NCBI RefSeq assembly: GCF_014204895.1
Contig: NZ_JACHMF010000001.1
Span: 3,100,001 to 3,164,000, forward strand
Source of the DNA: Paractinoplanes abujensis
GTDB taxonomy: Bacteria > Actinomycetota > Actinomycetes > Mycobacteriales > Micromonosporaceae
Direction of reading: 5' to 3'
DNA length: 64,000 bases
In this document: piece by piece, positions 50,586 to 59,210 of the stretch
Layout of the letters: every line of letters starts with the position of its first letter
How positions within the stretch are numbered: position 1 is the stretch's first letter
Notes under the pieces: generated by a model
What the model was told of the DNA's origin: nothing
The model's database searches: none
Seen by the model: only the letters and a program-made list of their open reading frames with translations
Made by a program: the position numbers and the translations under genes

Positions 50586-52652
50586 GTGACTGTCCACCTC
50601 CGGGGGCGAACCGCGATCGCCGACCGGCCCGCCGACGGCGCCCTGGACCATCTGCGCACGATGATCCAGGCCCTGCCGGTGCCCACGGCGCCGCTGACCT
50701 TCCCCAGCCGGGAGGCGGCGCTCGGGCTGGCCCTGATGGATCTGTCGTTCCGGCTCGACCACGTGCCCCGGCTCTCGGAACACCTGACGCTGATGGACCG
50801 CGGGCACATGAGCCGCACCATCAGCGTCGACGTGGACCTCGACCTGATCTCCGGGCGGCTGCGCGACACGCTGCTGGTACCGGGCGACCCCGAGCGGGAC
50901 GGGCCGCCGTCGCTGTGGGTGCCGGTGTCCCGCTACAGCCGCCGCGACCTGGCCCCCGTCACCATCCGCGACTCCAACGGCGAGGTGGTGCCGCGGCTGT
51001 CGCACCGCGACGCCAACCGGGTCACCGCGGCCGCCTTCGTCAAGCTGCTCAGCATGCTGATCAACGCGCACGACGACGTGTCCGCGCAGGCCAGCCCGAT
51101 TCACCGGCTGCGCCACACCCACCAGCGGTCACGCTGGCTGATCGAGGCCGCGATCACCGAGCTGATCATGGTGGGCGCGCCGGCCGGGTCGCGGCTGCAC
51201 ACCCCGCTCGACCATGCCGACCTGCTCGACGCGGCTGGTGGCGGTTCCCGCGCCGTACGGGACCTGGCCCTGCTCGGCCTGGACGACCTGTTCGCCGCAG
51301 GCGGCGGCGAAGTGCCCTTCGCCCGGCTGCTGCAGCTCGCGATCCGGCAGCACGTGCTGGTCGCGCAGCTCGGCCTGGGCCGCCCACGGCGGTTCCTGAC
51401 CTGGGACGCGCCGCTGCTGCCGGCCCAGCACCGCCCGGCCCCGCTGCAGTCGCTGGCCAAGAACGTGCTGCCGGTCAACCGCGAGTTCGTCGTCGAGTAC
51501 GAGACGGAGATCCCGCGCTCGGTCAAGGCGTACCACCTGACCCTGGAGACCCGGCAGGAGATCAGCGTGCGCCGGTTCCTGATGTCGAGCGACGTCGACG
51601 AGGAGTTCGTCGAGGTGCTGGCCCAGGACCTGGAGTCGGTGGCCCGGCGTACGGAGGCTCTCGGCCGCCACCACAAGCTGCTCGAGCTGGAGATGCAGAG
51701 CATCGCCTCGCGGCTGGCCGAGCTGGGCCGCCGCCGGCTGGTCGACCTGGCCGGCTACGAGGCCTACCTGGCCCGGCTGCCGATCCCGGTCGGGCCCGGC
51801 TCGGCGCCGCCGCCCCGCCCGCTCACAGCGCAGCAGGTCGTCGACGCGTTGACTGCGGGCAACTGCTCGCTGGAGGTGCTGGCCGCGTTCTGCGCGCACT
51901 ACGCCTCCGACGGCCTGCAGCACCTGGCCCGCAGCGAGCTGGCCGGGCCGGCCCTGCGCGCCATCGCCGCCGGGCTACGGTCGGCGCAGGTGGGCCGCGA
52001 CATCACCTGCGACAACGACCCCCGCGAGTACGGCGCGCACGCCAACTGGCGGCGGCCGTCGGTGGAGCTCAGCCCGCAGTCGACCGAGCCCGTACGGGTG
52101 TTCGCCTTCATGACCCTGGCCGACGAGGCCCCGGCGCTGATCGAGAGCATCACCCGGATGGTGGCCGGGCTGGCCCTGGTCGTGCTGGGCATCGGCACGC
52201 TGCTCTCGGGCGGGGTGACCTGGCTGTACTCACCGGCGATCCCGCAGGACTTCGTGCCCGAGCAGGCCGACGCCGTGGTCGCGGTGCTGCTGCTGGTGCC
52301 CGGTCTGCTGCTGGCCCGGCTCGACCTGCCCAGCACGAAATCGGTGCTCGGCCAGCTGCACAAGTTCCAGCGCACCCTGGCCGCCGCCTCCGTCGTGGTG
52401 ACCACCGCGCTGGCCGTCGTGGTCGGCACGGTTGACTCCGACCGCGAGATGACCCGGCTGTTCCAGCTCGCGCTGGCCGTCCTGATCGGCATCCTGATCT
52501 GCTGCCTGTGCGAGTTCTCGGCCCGGCGGATCCACCGCAGCAGCCCGGTGCCGCGCTCCACGAAGATCCCGCGCTGGCTGCGCGACACCCGCCGGGCCAC
52601 CCGGCCCCCGATCGAACCGGACGACTTCTTCGACGCCCGTGGTGAGGTGTGA
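50586..52652 (+). CDS. Unknown membrane protein with four C-terminal helices
   Basis: A 688-residue protein I do not recognise. The start is a GTG with AGGAGC upstream. Residues 1-520 are soluble and lack known motifs; notable segments are SRTISVDVDLDLISGRLRDT, VPVSRYSRRDLAPVTIRDSN and VNREFVVEYETEIPRSVKAY. About residues 525-655 hold four transmembrane helices in pairs. A basic C-terminal tail ends in DDFFDARGEV. The stop lies inside the start region of the next gene, so the two products probably act together, this one holding the complex at the membrane. Confidence 0.75.
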   Translation: MTVHLRGRTAIADRPADGALDHLRTMIQALPVPTAPLTFPSREAALGLALMDLSFRLDHVPRLSEHLTLMDRGHMSRTISVDVDLDLISGRLRDTLLVPGDPERDGPPSLWVPVSRYSRRDLAPVTIRDSNGEVVPRLSHRDANRVTAAAFVKLLSMLINAHDDVSAQASPIHRLRHTHQRSRWLIEAAITELIMVGAPAGSRLHTPLDHADLLDAAGGGSRAVRDLALLGLDDLFAAGGGEVPFARLLQLAIRQHVLVAQLGLGRPRRFLTWDAPLLPAQHRPAPLQSLAKNVLPVNREFVVEYETEIPRSVKAYHLTLETRQEISVRRFLMSSDVDEEFVEVLAQDLESVARRTEALGRHHKLLELEMQSIASRLAELGRRRLVDLAGYEAYLARLPIPVGPGSAPPPRPLTAQQVVDALTAGNCSLEVLAAFCAHYASDGLQHLARSELAGPALRAIAAGLRSAQVGRDITCDNDPREYGAHANWRRPSVELSPQSTEPVRVFAFMTLADEAPALIESITRMVAGLALVVLGIGTLLSGGVTWLYSPAIPQDFVPEQADAVVAVLLLVPGLLLARLDLPSTKSVLGQLHKFQRTLAAASVVVTTALAVVVGTVDSDREMTRLFQLALAVLIGILICCLCEFSARRIHRSSPVPRSTKIPRWLRDTRRATRPPIEPDDFFDARGEV

Positions 52653-54174
52653 AGTGACATCGCCCGCCAACTCCACCAAATCGTCCGAGCTGGCCCGCAT
52701 CGCGGCCGAGGCGGCCGGCTCGTACTTCTCGTCGGTGCAGTTCACGCTGACCCACGGGCTGGGTCACGGACCGCCACCGATGCCGATCATCGACCCCGAC
52801 AAGGACGATCCGAACGGCTGGCCCACCGACTTCTGCCACTTCTCGGCGGCCGGGCTGTCGGTGTCCGTGGTGACGTGGCCGTCGGCGATGTCGGCGTTCA
52901 GCGGCCGGGTGCAGATCGGCGCCGGCGAGGACACCGGCCCCCGCGACACGTACTCGTACTTCGGTCACGCCGTGCCCAACCCGGGCTTCCTCAACCAGTC
53001 CACCCGCAAGGTCGAGGTGCTGATCACGCTGGGCACCGCCCACTGGTCGCCGACGTACCGCGAGGCGCTGATGCAGGCGCTGGTGATCGAGAAGCTGACC
53101 GCGCTGGCCGCGGAACGCGACGCCCCCGTGCTGCACCTGCACACGCCGGTGGCCCCGGTGCCGCTGAGCATCAAGAGCGAGCGTGGCGACGGCTCCAACG
53201 AGCGGCTGCGGGACGCGATGGCGCCCTGCCTGCGATTCTCGATCGGGGTCGACCCGCAGCTGTCCGGGGCCCGGCTCGACTTCGAGACCGAACTGGCCGC
53301 GCTGGCCGAGGAGTACGGCTTCGGGCTCAAACTGAGCGACCAGCGGTTCAACCGCGTGCGGGGGGAATGGTTCACGATCCGCGGTTTCGACCGGGAACGC
53401 TTCCGCCAGGCCCGCAACCGGCTGTTCCCGCGCGCCTCGTCGAACACGCCGCGCCAGGCGGCCGTCGTGAGTGTGGTCGGCCCTTCCCGTACGGGAACCA
53501 CGGCGACCGCCGTAGCGGCACTGCGCGAACGGGGGGTCGGGGTGCTCGCCGCGTCGATCTCGAGCATGCGCAAGACGACCTTCATCAACCTGGTGCTGCC
53601 GGTCGGCCCCGAGGCGCCGCGGGAGGCCGAGCCGTGGTCGGGCGGCTGGCTCGACGCGCTGCCCCGGCTGAGCACCTTCGCCGGAGCACGCCGCGCGGTC
53701 ACCGACCGGGCCGACGAAAGCCTGATCGCCGACTGGAAGGTGGCGGTCAGCCCGCCCATGCGCTGCACCTACCCGAACTCCAGCCAGCAGACCGGCGCCA
53801 CCACGACCGGGCGGGTGCCCTACCCGATCTGGCTGTGGTGGCAGATCCCCCACCGTACGGTGGACACGCCCGCGCTGCTCGGCGTGGTGCAGGCCGCGCT
53901 GCAGCCGCACACCCGGCGCTGCGAGATCGCGTACGCCCAGTCGCGGCTGTGCCGGGGTGACGTCGTCAGGGGAAGGGCCAAGCTCATCGTGATGCTGTCG
54001 CAGGAGAAACGCGACCACGCGGCCGTGCAGCGGCTGCTGACCGACGCCACCGAGACGGCCCAGCTGCGCATCCGGGAACAGCTGCCCGCGCTGGGCCGAG
54101 TCGACCCGAGCAAGCTGCGGCTGCGCCTGTCGCCGCGGGAACGGTGGCTCACGTACGCGGGGATCTCGGCTTAG
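52639..54174 (+). CDS. Unknown soluble partner protein with ACT-like segment
   Basis: A 511-residue protein without recognised family (506 if the GTG at 52654, giving VTSPANSTKSS, is the start). The N-terminal half has a mixed alpha/beta pattern (SYFSSVQFTLTHGLGHG, KVEVLITLGTAHWSPTYREA). Residues about 274-322 (AAVVSVVGPSRTGTTATAVA... then FINLVLPV) follow the beta-alpha-beta ACT pattern of ligand-binding regulatory domains. The C-terminal part is Arg-rich. It overlaps the membrane-protein gene by 14 bp and is convergent with the nuclease/phosphatase gene. Confidence 0.7.
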   Translation: MVRCEVTSPANSTKSSELARIAAEAAGSYFSSVQFTLTHGLGHGPPPMPIIDPDKDDPNGWPTDFCHFSAAGLSVSVVTWPSAMSAFSGRVQIGAGEDTGPRDTYSYFGHAVPNPGFLNQSTRKVEVLITLGTAHWSPTYREALMQALVIEKLTALAAERDAPVLHLHTPVAPVPLSIKSERGDGSNERLRDAMAPCLRFSIGVDPQLSGARLDFETELAALAEEYGFGLKLSDQRFNRVRGEWFTIRGFDRERFRQARNRLFPRASSNTPRQAAVVSVVGPSRTGTTATAVAALRERGVGVLAASISSMRKTTFINLVLPVGPEAPREAEPWSGGWLDALPRLSTFAGARRAVTDRADESLIADWKVAVSPPMRCTYPNSSQQTGATTTGRVPYPIWLWWQIPHRTVDTPALLGVVQAALQPHTRRCEIAYAQSRLCRGDVVRGRAKLIVMLSQEKRDHAAVQRLLTDATETAQLRIREQLPALGRVDPSKLRLRLSPRERWLTYAGISA

Positions 54175-54983
54175 GGCCTGCCCTGACGGTCGTGCCAGCT
54201 CAGGTCGGCCACCACGGCCCGGTGGTCGGACGGGTGGATGCCGCCGACCGGCTCACCCGCCAGCTGCACCTCGTCCACCCGGACGAGCTGGTCCTCGTGA
54301 CCGGGCCGGAAGAAGATGTGGTCGATGCGCTGGTCGATCAGCTGCGGACCCGCCTCCAGCGGCGCCGACGGGTGCGTGGAGGGCAGGGTCACCGCGTCCG
54401 CCGGGCCGCCGCCCGCGGTCCAGGCGTCGACCAGCACGTCGCCTGCCCGCCGCAGCACGGGCGAACCGGCCGCCGCGTTCAGATCACCCATCAGCAGCAC
54501 CGGGCAGGGCCCGTCGAGGCGCGGGTCGGTGGCCAGGTCGGCCACGAACGCACCCTGGGCGATCCGGTCGTCGGTGTAGGCCACGCCGTAATCGAGGCAG
54601 GCCGCCACGATCGGCAGCGGACCGGCCGGGTGGGCGGCCCGCACGGTCAGCGCCACCGGGTCCCAGGCGCGGTGCCGGGCCGGCATCACCGGCGCCTCCT
54701 GGTCGACGATGGGCCACCTGCTCAGCACCGCGATCCCCAGGCCGAACTCACCGTCCGGCGCGGGCGGGTAGGACGGCGCGGCGAACACGGCGTGCATCCC
54801 CAGCGCCGCGGCCAGCTCGTCGGCCTGGGTCACGCCGTCGCCCGCCCACACCTCCTGCAGGGCCACGACGTCAGGCCGCAAGCGCTCCAGGGTGGACAGG
54901 ATCCCGGGCTGCCGGTCCGGCCAGTGCGGGCCGAACCGCCACCACAGGTTCCAGGTCATCGCGCGGACGGTGTTGTCTCCCAT
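54171..54983 (-). CDS. Endonuclease/exonuclease/phosphatase-family protein
   Basis: A 270-residue metal-dependent phosphodiesterase of the DNase I-like fold. All motifs are present: TWNLWW at the N-terminus, VVALQEVWAGD, the Asp/Asn pair in LLMGDLNAAAGSPV, QRIDHIFFRP, and terminal Asp-His in IHPSDHRAVVADL. Members cleave DNA, inositol phosphates or sphingomyelin, so the substrate is open. The ATG at 54983 is preferred. An earlier ATG at 55019 would lie in a degenerate duplicate. Its stop overlaps the convergent gene's stop by 4 bp. Confidence 0.88.
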   Translation of the reverse strand: MGDNTVRAMTWNLWWRFGPHWPDRQPGILSTLERLRPDVVALQEVWAGDGVTQADELAAALGMHAVFAAPSYPPAPDGEFGLGIAVLSRWPIVDQEAPVMPARHRAWDPVALTVRAAHPAGPLPIVAACLDYGVAYTDDRIAQGAFVADLATDPRLDGPCPVLLMGDLNAAAGSPVLRRAGDVLVDAWTAGGGPADAVTLPSTHPSAPLEAGPQLIDQRIDHIFFRPGHEDQLVRVDEVQLAGEPVGGIHPSDHRAVVADLSWHDRQGRP

Positions 54984-54989
54984 AGCCCT

Positions 54990-55190
54990 CGTCGGTACCC
55001 CTCCAGCAGCCGGAGCCACACCTCGCTGACGGTGGGGAACGCGCGGCGTACAGCCAGTCGTTGACCCGCATGGTGTCGTCCACGCCGAGCCAGGAACCGG
55101 GCTCGAGGCCGATCGTCTCCAGTCCGAGGTCCCGGGTGTTGGGGAGTGCGGCCGATCGCGACCAGCAGTTCGTCCACCACGAGCTGGTCC
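54990..55190 (-). pseudogene. Fragment of a flavin disulfide oxidoreductase gene
   Basis: Two blocks match the intact gene at 56518-57903. LLVAIGRTP/NTRDLGLETIGLEPGSWL/MRVNDWLYAA corresponds to its residues of about 260-310. FPTVSEVWLRLLEGY corresponds to its C-terminal end. The blocks are fused directly, so about 140 codons are deleted, and a frameshift separates the first two pieces. It cannot encode a product. Confidence 0.85.
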
Positions 55191-55217
55191 CCAGCCGGGT
55201 CGGGATCTCCTCCGCCG

Positions 55218-55272
55218 CGGGCATCTCGGCCTAGCGTTCGTGCCGGCTCAGGCCGGGCCACGACCGCCCAGC
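55218..55272. repeat. Degenerate copy of the 54160-54222 gene-end junction
   Basis: The sequence around GCATCTCGGCCTAGCG and GTGCCGGCTCAG repeats, with small gaps, the junction where the unknown gene and the nuclease gene end (GATCTCGGCTTAGGG, GTGCCAGCTCAG). It shows that this spacer was built from copied neighbouring pieces. The following 100 bp to 55377 contain nothing I recognise. Confidence 0.65.
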
Positions 55273-55377
55273 GTCGTCACGAACGTCGCTCTGCGCCCGC
55301 GCTCACACCGAAGCCGGCGACGCCGGCACCACAGCCCTCATCGGCGGTGGTACCGGCGGCTTCCCGTTCGGCCTGGG

Positions 55378-56412
55378 TCACCTGAGCTGGGCGGTGACGT
55401 GCTCCATCGTCAACCCGGCGGCCGGTGAGCGACGCTCTGCCGGCGTGCCCAGCAGCCGGCCGCCTCGCAGTCGCAGGTAGCCCTGGTCCATGCCGGTGAT
55501 CGCATGGATGCGCTCCCCGCCGAAGTCGAAACCGGTGTCCTTCAGGAACAACAGCACCTCGTCACCGGCCTCGAAAGGCGTTGCGTCAGGCGTCGGCATC
55601 CGGACGGTGTCGATCTGCTGGACGGTGACCGTTGCCGGGCCGGATCCGCGCACGTACCGGCTGACCCGGATCGTGTTGAGTGTCATCGGCAGACTCGGCG
55701 CGGCGATGTCGATTCCCTGGAACTGTTCCTCGTCGAAGCCACTCCTGATTTTCTCCACCGTGCCGCGGACCACGATGTCGGACAGGACGTCCAGCTCGCC
55801 CACCGAGGTGTAGACCGGCCCGTCGAAATAGGTCATCGGTCTTGAGCCAGGCCGCGCCGTGACCTCAGTCAGCGACGGGCGGTAGATGTTGGTGACACCG
55901 GTGATGTCGTCGTTCCACGGCGGCGTTCCGGTGCAGTTGAACTTGTCGGTACCTGTCTTCATCACGGAGGGCCGATTGCAGCTCGACGACGTGTGAGCAA
56001 GGCCGTAGACGTGCCCGAGCTCGTGCACGGCGACCACCCACTGCTGCCGCTCGCTGAGCGAATCCATCGTCCGGGTGTTGAAGGTGAGGTCGTTGGTGGC
56101 GAAGTAGTAGCCGGTCGGGCAACCGGTGCCTGTGCCGTTGGGTGTCACCCAAGCCCAGTCCGTCGAGGAGCTGTACACCTGCCAGGCGTTGACGTTGGCC
56201 CCGGAGGTGACAGAACGGAACTGTCCGGGTGCGGGGCTGTCGTTCCAGCGAGTCATGCCCCGCGACAGCGCCGCCGTGTAGGGGGATGCCGAGTTGATGT
56301 TGTTACGCACGTCGATCGTCGGACTGGTGCCGGCGTAGCGGCACCCGTTGGGCGGAGGAACAGTAGCTGCTGCCGGGTTGGCGGCGACTGTTGTCGCGCT
56401 GCCCGTGAGCAC
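55378..56412 (-). CDS. Matrixin-like secreted metalloprotease (start codon problem)
   Basis: A 344-residue frame as annotated from GTG 56412. The zinc motif HELGHVYGLAH (H130, H134, H140) and the Met-turn region PSVMKTG fit a matrixin-type metzincin. A C-terminal beta-rich domain (about 185-344) has no assignment. The secretion signal is cut by this start. In frame upstream are VKPVGRILAVA, continuing as VLTGSATTVAA, a normal signal peptide. However, the codon where it should begin (56443-56445) is GTC, not GTG. The gene may be start-defective or use a weak start. Confidence 0.75.
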   Translation of the reverse strand: MLTGSATTVAANPAAATVPPPNGCRYAGTSPTIDVRNNINSASPYTAALSRGMTRWNDSPAPGQFRSVTSGANVNAWQVYSSSTDWAWVTPNGTGTGCPTGYYFATNDLTFNTRTMDSLSERQQWVVAVHELGHVYGLAHTSSSCNRPSVMKTGTDKFNCTGTPPWNDDITGVTNIYRPSLTEVTARPGSRPMTYFDGPVYTSVGELDVLSDIVVRGTVEKIRSGFDEEQFQGIDIAAPSLPMTLNTIRVSRYVRGSGPATVTVQQIDTVRMPTPDATPFEAGDEVLLFLKDTGFDFGGERIHAITGMDQGYLRLRGGRLLGTPAERRSPAAGLTMEHVTAQLR

Positions 56413-56517
56413 TGCTACGGCGAGAATTCGGCCGACCGGCTTGACCGTTCCTACCCCCCGATGAGAGCGAACCTTCCCGGATGGTATCGGCCGACTTCAA
56501 TACCTCCAACGCCTCGC

Positions 56518-57903
56518 TCACGGCCTTCGCCCGTACCCCTCCAGCAGTCGCAGCCACACCTCGCTCACTGTGGGAAATGCCGGGACGGCGTGCCACAGCC
56601 GATCCAGCGGAACCTCGCCGACCACCGCGATCGTCGCCGCGTGCAGCAGTTCCGAGACGTCCGGGCCGACCAGGGTGAAGCCGACGATCACGCGGCGGTC
56701 CTCGTCGACGACCATCCGGGCCTGGCCCTCGTAGCCGTCGGCGTGCAGCGCTGACCCGGCCACGGCGGCCAGGTCGTGGTCGACGACGCGGATGCGCATC
56801 CCGGCGGCCTCGGCGGCGGCCGCAGTGAGCCCGACCGACGCGACCTCGGGATCGGTGAACACGACCTGCGGCACGGCGCGCTCGTCGGCCGTGGCGGCGT
56901 GACGTCCCCAGGGGCCGTCGGCGACAACCTCGCCCCGGGCCCGCGCCACGATGGCGTCGCCGGCTGCGCGCGCCTGATACTTGCCCTGGTGGGTCAGCAG
57001 GGCGCGGTGGTTGACGTCGCCCGCCGCATAGAGCCAGTCGTTGACCCGCATGGTGCCGTCGACGCTGAGCCATCGGCCGGGCTCGAGACCCACGCTCTCC
57101 AGACCGACGTCCATGGTGTTGGGCGTACGGCCGATGGCCACCAGCAGCTCGTCGGCCTCGAGCCGCGTCCCGTCGGCCAGGGTCAGGTGGACAGTGTCGT
57201 CCCGGCCGACCGACACGACCTCGGCACCGGCCCGCACGTCGCGCAGGCTCCGGGCGACCCGGTGGCCGGCGAACGGCTCGGCCTGGGGCAGCACGCCGTC
57301 ACGGGCCAGCACCGTCACCGTGGAGCCCAGGCGCTCGAACGCGGTGGCCATCTCGGAGGCCACGACACCGCCGCCGATGATGGCCAGCCGGGCCGGGATG
57401 GTCGTAGCGGCGGCCGCCTCGCGGCTCGTCCACGGCCGGGCCGCGCGCAGGCCCTCGATGTCGGGCAGCAGGGCGCTGCTGCCGGTCGCGATCACGACGG
57501 CGTGGCGGGCGGTCAGCAGGGTGCCGTCGACTTCGACCTCGCGCTCGCCGTGGAGGCGGCCGTGACCGCGATAAAGGGCGATGCCGGCCTTGTCGAGCCA
57601 GGCCGCCTGACCGTCGTCCAACCAGTTGGCCGCGAAGTCGTCGCGTCGCTTGAGCACCGCGGCCACGTCGATCCCGCCGGTGATCGCCTCCCGGGCGCCG
57701 GGCAGGTTGCGAGCCGCTCGCAGCGCCGACGAGCTGCGCAGGAGCGCCTTGGTCGGCATGCAGGCCCAGTACGAGCACTCCCCGCCGACCAGCTCCCGCT
57801 CGACGACGGCGGCGGTCAGCCCGCCCTGCACGACCCGGTCGGCGAGGTTCTCCCCCACCGGGCCGGCCCCGATCACCACGACGTCGTACTCAGCGTTCTC
57901 CAT
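56518..57903 (-). CDS. Flavin-dependent pyridine nucleotide-disulfide oxidoreductase
   Basis: A 461-residue class I disulfide reductase. FAD motif VVVIGAGPVGENLADR, the redox pair C43/C48 in GGECSYWACMPTKALLR, NAD(P) motif LAIIGGGVVASEMATAFERLG, and the second FAD motif YAAGDVNHRALL are all intact. The C-terminal dimer domain ends in HAVPAFPTVSEVWLRLLEG in place of the HPT/E motif of lipoamide dehydrogenase. The relatives are mercuric-reductase-like or uncharacterised actinobacterial enzymes. ATG 57903 follows AAGGACATCG. It is 48 bp after the DUF308 gene, so under the same TetR control. Confidence 0.9.
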   Translation of the reverse strand: MENAEYDVVVIGAGPVGENLADRVVQGGLTAAVVERELVGGECSYWACMPTKALLRSSSALRAARNLPGAREAITGGIDVAAVLKRRDDFAANWLDDGQAAWLDKAGIALYRGHGRLHGEREVEVDGTLLTARHAVVIATGSSALLPDIEGLRAARPWTSREAAAATTIPARLAIIGGGVVASEMATAFERLGSTVTVLARDGVLPQAEPFAGHRVARSLRDVRAGAEVVSVGRDDTVHLTLADGTRLEADELLVAIGRTPNTMDVGLESVGLEPGRWLSVDGTMRVNDWLYAAGDVNHRALLTHQGKYQARAAGDAIVARARGEVVADGPWGRHAATADERAVPQVVFTDPEVASVGLTAAAAEAAGMRIRVVDHDLAAVAGSALHADGYEGQARMVVDEDRRVIVGFTLVGPDVSELLHAATIAVVGEVPLDRLWHAVPAFPTVSEVWLRLLEGYGRRP

Positions 57904-57951
57904 GTCGATGTCCTTTCGCATGTCAGTTCTCCGGGCGGAGCGGTGGTCAGG

Positions 57952-58509
57952 TCAGCTGGTCTTCGCGGCGCGGCCGAGGCGGATGGCCGAGATGAGGAAG
58001 AAGACGGCGCCGGGGATGGCGTAGCCGATCGCGTTGGTCAGCATCGGGTCGGCCGCGCCGGCCGCGGCGATGAAGGAACCGCCGGCCAGCACCGAGATGC
58101 CGCCGCTGAGGATCATCGGCCACTGGCCGCCCATCGTGCGGCGGGTGACGCCCACGACGAGCTGGATCAGGCCGGCCACGACGGCCCAGGCGCCCCACAC
58201 GCGCAGCACGGCCGGGATGCCGGAAGCGGCGGCGAAGGCCAGGCCGACCGCGGTGAGCGAGCTGACCGCGATGTTGGCGTAGAGCAGGACCGGCGACCCC
58301 GTACGGCGGGAGGCCCGCGCGTCGATCACGGCGGCGGCCACGTCGACCAGCGGATAGAGCACCAGCAGGGTGGCGGCGAGCGGGCCGATGTGGTCGGCGG
58401 TCGTGAACATCACGAGGGCCCAGACGATGGCGAACAAGAACCGGCCGAAGTACAGCCGGCGCAGCACGGCGGCCGTGGTCGAGACGCTGGGGGCGGCGAT
58501 GGTGGTCAT
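57952..58509 (-). CDS. DUF308 (HdeD-like) membrane protein
   Basis: A 185-residue polytopic protein with about six hydrophobic helices arranged in pairs (FGRFLFAIVWALVMFTTADH, LAATLLVLYPLVDVAAAVID, and onwards). It matches the DUF308/HdeD-like pattern. HdeD relatives are linked to acid resistance, but the function is not proven. It is the first gene of a two-gene unit with the flavin oxidoreductase. It is divergent from tetR across two exact 18-bp repeats, so probably repressed by TetR. Confidence 0.82.
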   Translation of the reverse strand: MTTIAAPSVSTTAAVLRRLYFGRFLFAIVWALVMFTTADHIGPLAATLLVLYPLVDVAAAVIDARASRRTGSPVLLYANIAVSSLTAVGLAFAAASGIPAVLRVWGAWAVVAGLIQLVVGVTRRTMGGQWPMILSGGISVLAGGSFIAAAGAADPMLTNAIGYAIPGAVFFLISAIRLGRAAKTS

Positions 58510-58524
58510 ACCCTGTCCCTTGGT

Positions 58525-58594
58525 AGAACGAACGTTCTGTCGCGACTAACGATGACGGTCCGGCCCCGCCTTGTCAAGAACGAACGTTCTGTCG
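58525..58594. promoter_or_regulatory. Two exact 18-bp operators for the TetR regulator
   Basis: AGAACGAACGTTCTGTCG occurs at 58525-58542 and again, identically, at 58577-58594, 52 bp apart. Each holds the dyad GAACGTTC. The copies lie close to the DUF308 start and the tetR start respectively, consistent with dual repression. Confidence 0.85.
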
Positions 58595-58607
58595 TTACCA
58601 TGGGGGT

Positions 58608-59207
58608 ATGGCGCGCACCACGACCGAACCCCGGCCCTCCGAGGCCCGGCTCCGCCTCCTGGGCACGGCGAGCAAGATCTTCTACGCCGAGGGCATCCAC
58701 GCGATCGGCGTCGACCGCATCATCAACGAGGCCGCCGTGACCCGGGCGACCTTCTACCGCCACTTCCCCGGCAAGGAAGACCTCGTCGTGGCCTACCTGC
58801 AGGGCGCCGACGAGGCCATCCGGGCCCAGGTCAGCGCGGGCGTGGCCGCCGCCTCGTCACCCGGCGACGCCGTCCGGGCCATCGCCGCCGGCATCGCCGA
58901 CGGCATTCGCTCGCCCGGCTTCCGCGGGTGCGCCTTCCTCAACGCCGTGGCCGAATACCCCGACCCGCAGAGCCCGGTGCACCAGGTGGTGCTCGCGCAC
59001 CGGCAGTGGTTCCTCGACACGGTCGTCGAGCTGATGGCCCGGATCGAGCCGGACGAGGCCGAAGCGGCCGCCCAGCACTTCATCATGCTGCGCGACGGCG
59101 CCATGGCCGCGGGCTGCCTCTTCGACCCCGAGGCCATCAGCGAGACCTTCCTGCGCGGAGTCAACGGCCTCGTCGAACGACACGGCGCCCGCCACGAGCC
59201 GAGCTGA
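58608..59207 (+). CDS. TetR-family regulator
   Basis: A 199-residue TetR protein. The DNA-binding domain spans residues 13-60 (RLLGTASKIFYAEGIHAIGVDRIINEAAVTRATFYRHFPGKEDL). The ligand domain (about 70-195) includes GCAFLNAVAEYPDP, common in TetR regulators of oxidoreductase and electrophile-response genes. It is divergent from the DUF308/oxidoreductase pair, with identical operators near both starts. It likely represses them and itself. Confidence 0.93.
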   Translation: MARTTTEPRPSEARLRLLGTASKIFYAEGIHAIGVDRIINEAAVTRATFYRHFPGKEDLVVAYLQGADEAIRAQVSAGVAAASSPGDAVRAIAAGIADGIRSPGFRGCAFLNAVAEYPDPQSPVHQVVLAHRQWFLDTVVELMARIEPDEAEAAAQHFIMLRDGAMAAGCLFDPEAISETFLRGVNGLVERHGARHEPS

Positions 59208-59210
59208 ACG

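Noticed and set aside
54871..55261. Two overlapping open frames spanning the spacer beyond the nuclease gene
   Set aside because: Each shows oxidoreductase-like words in only part of its length, in different frames. Together they are one frameshifted, internally deleted fragment.
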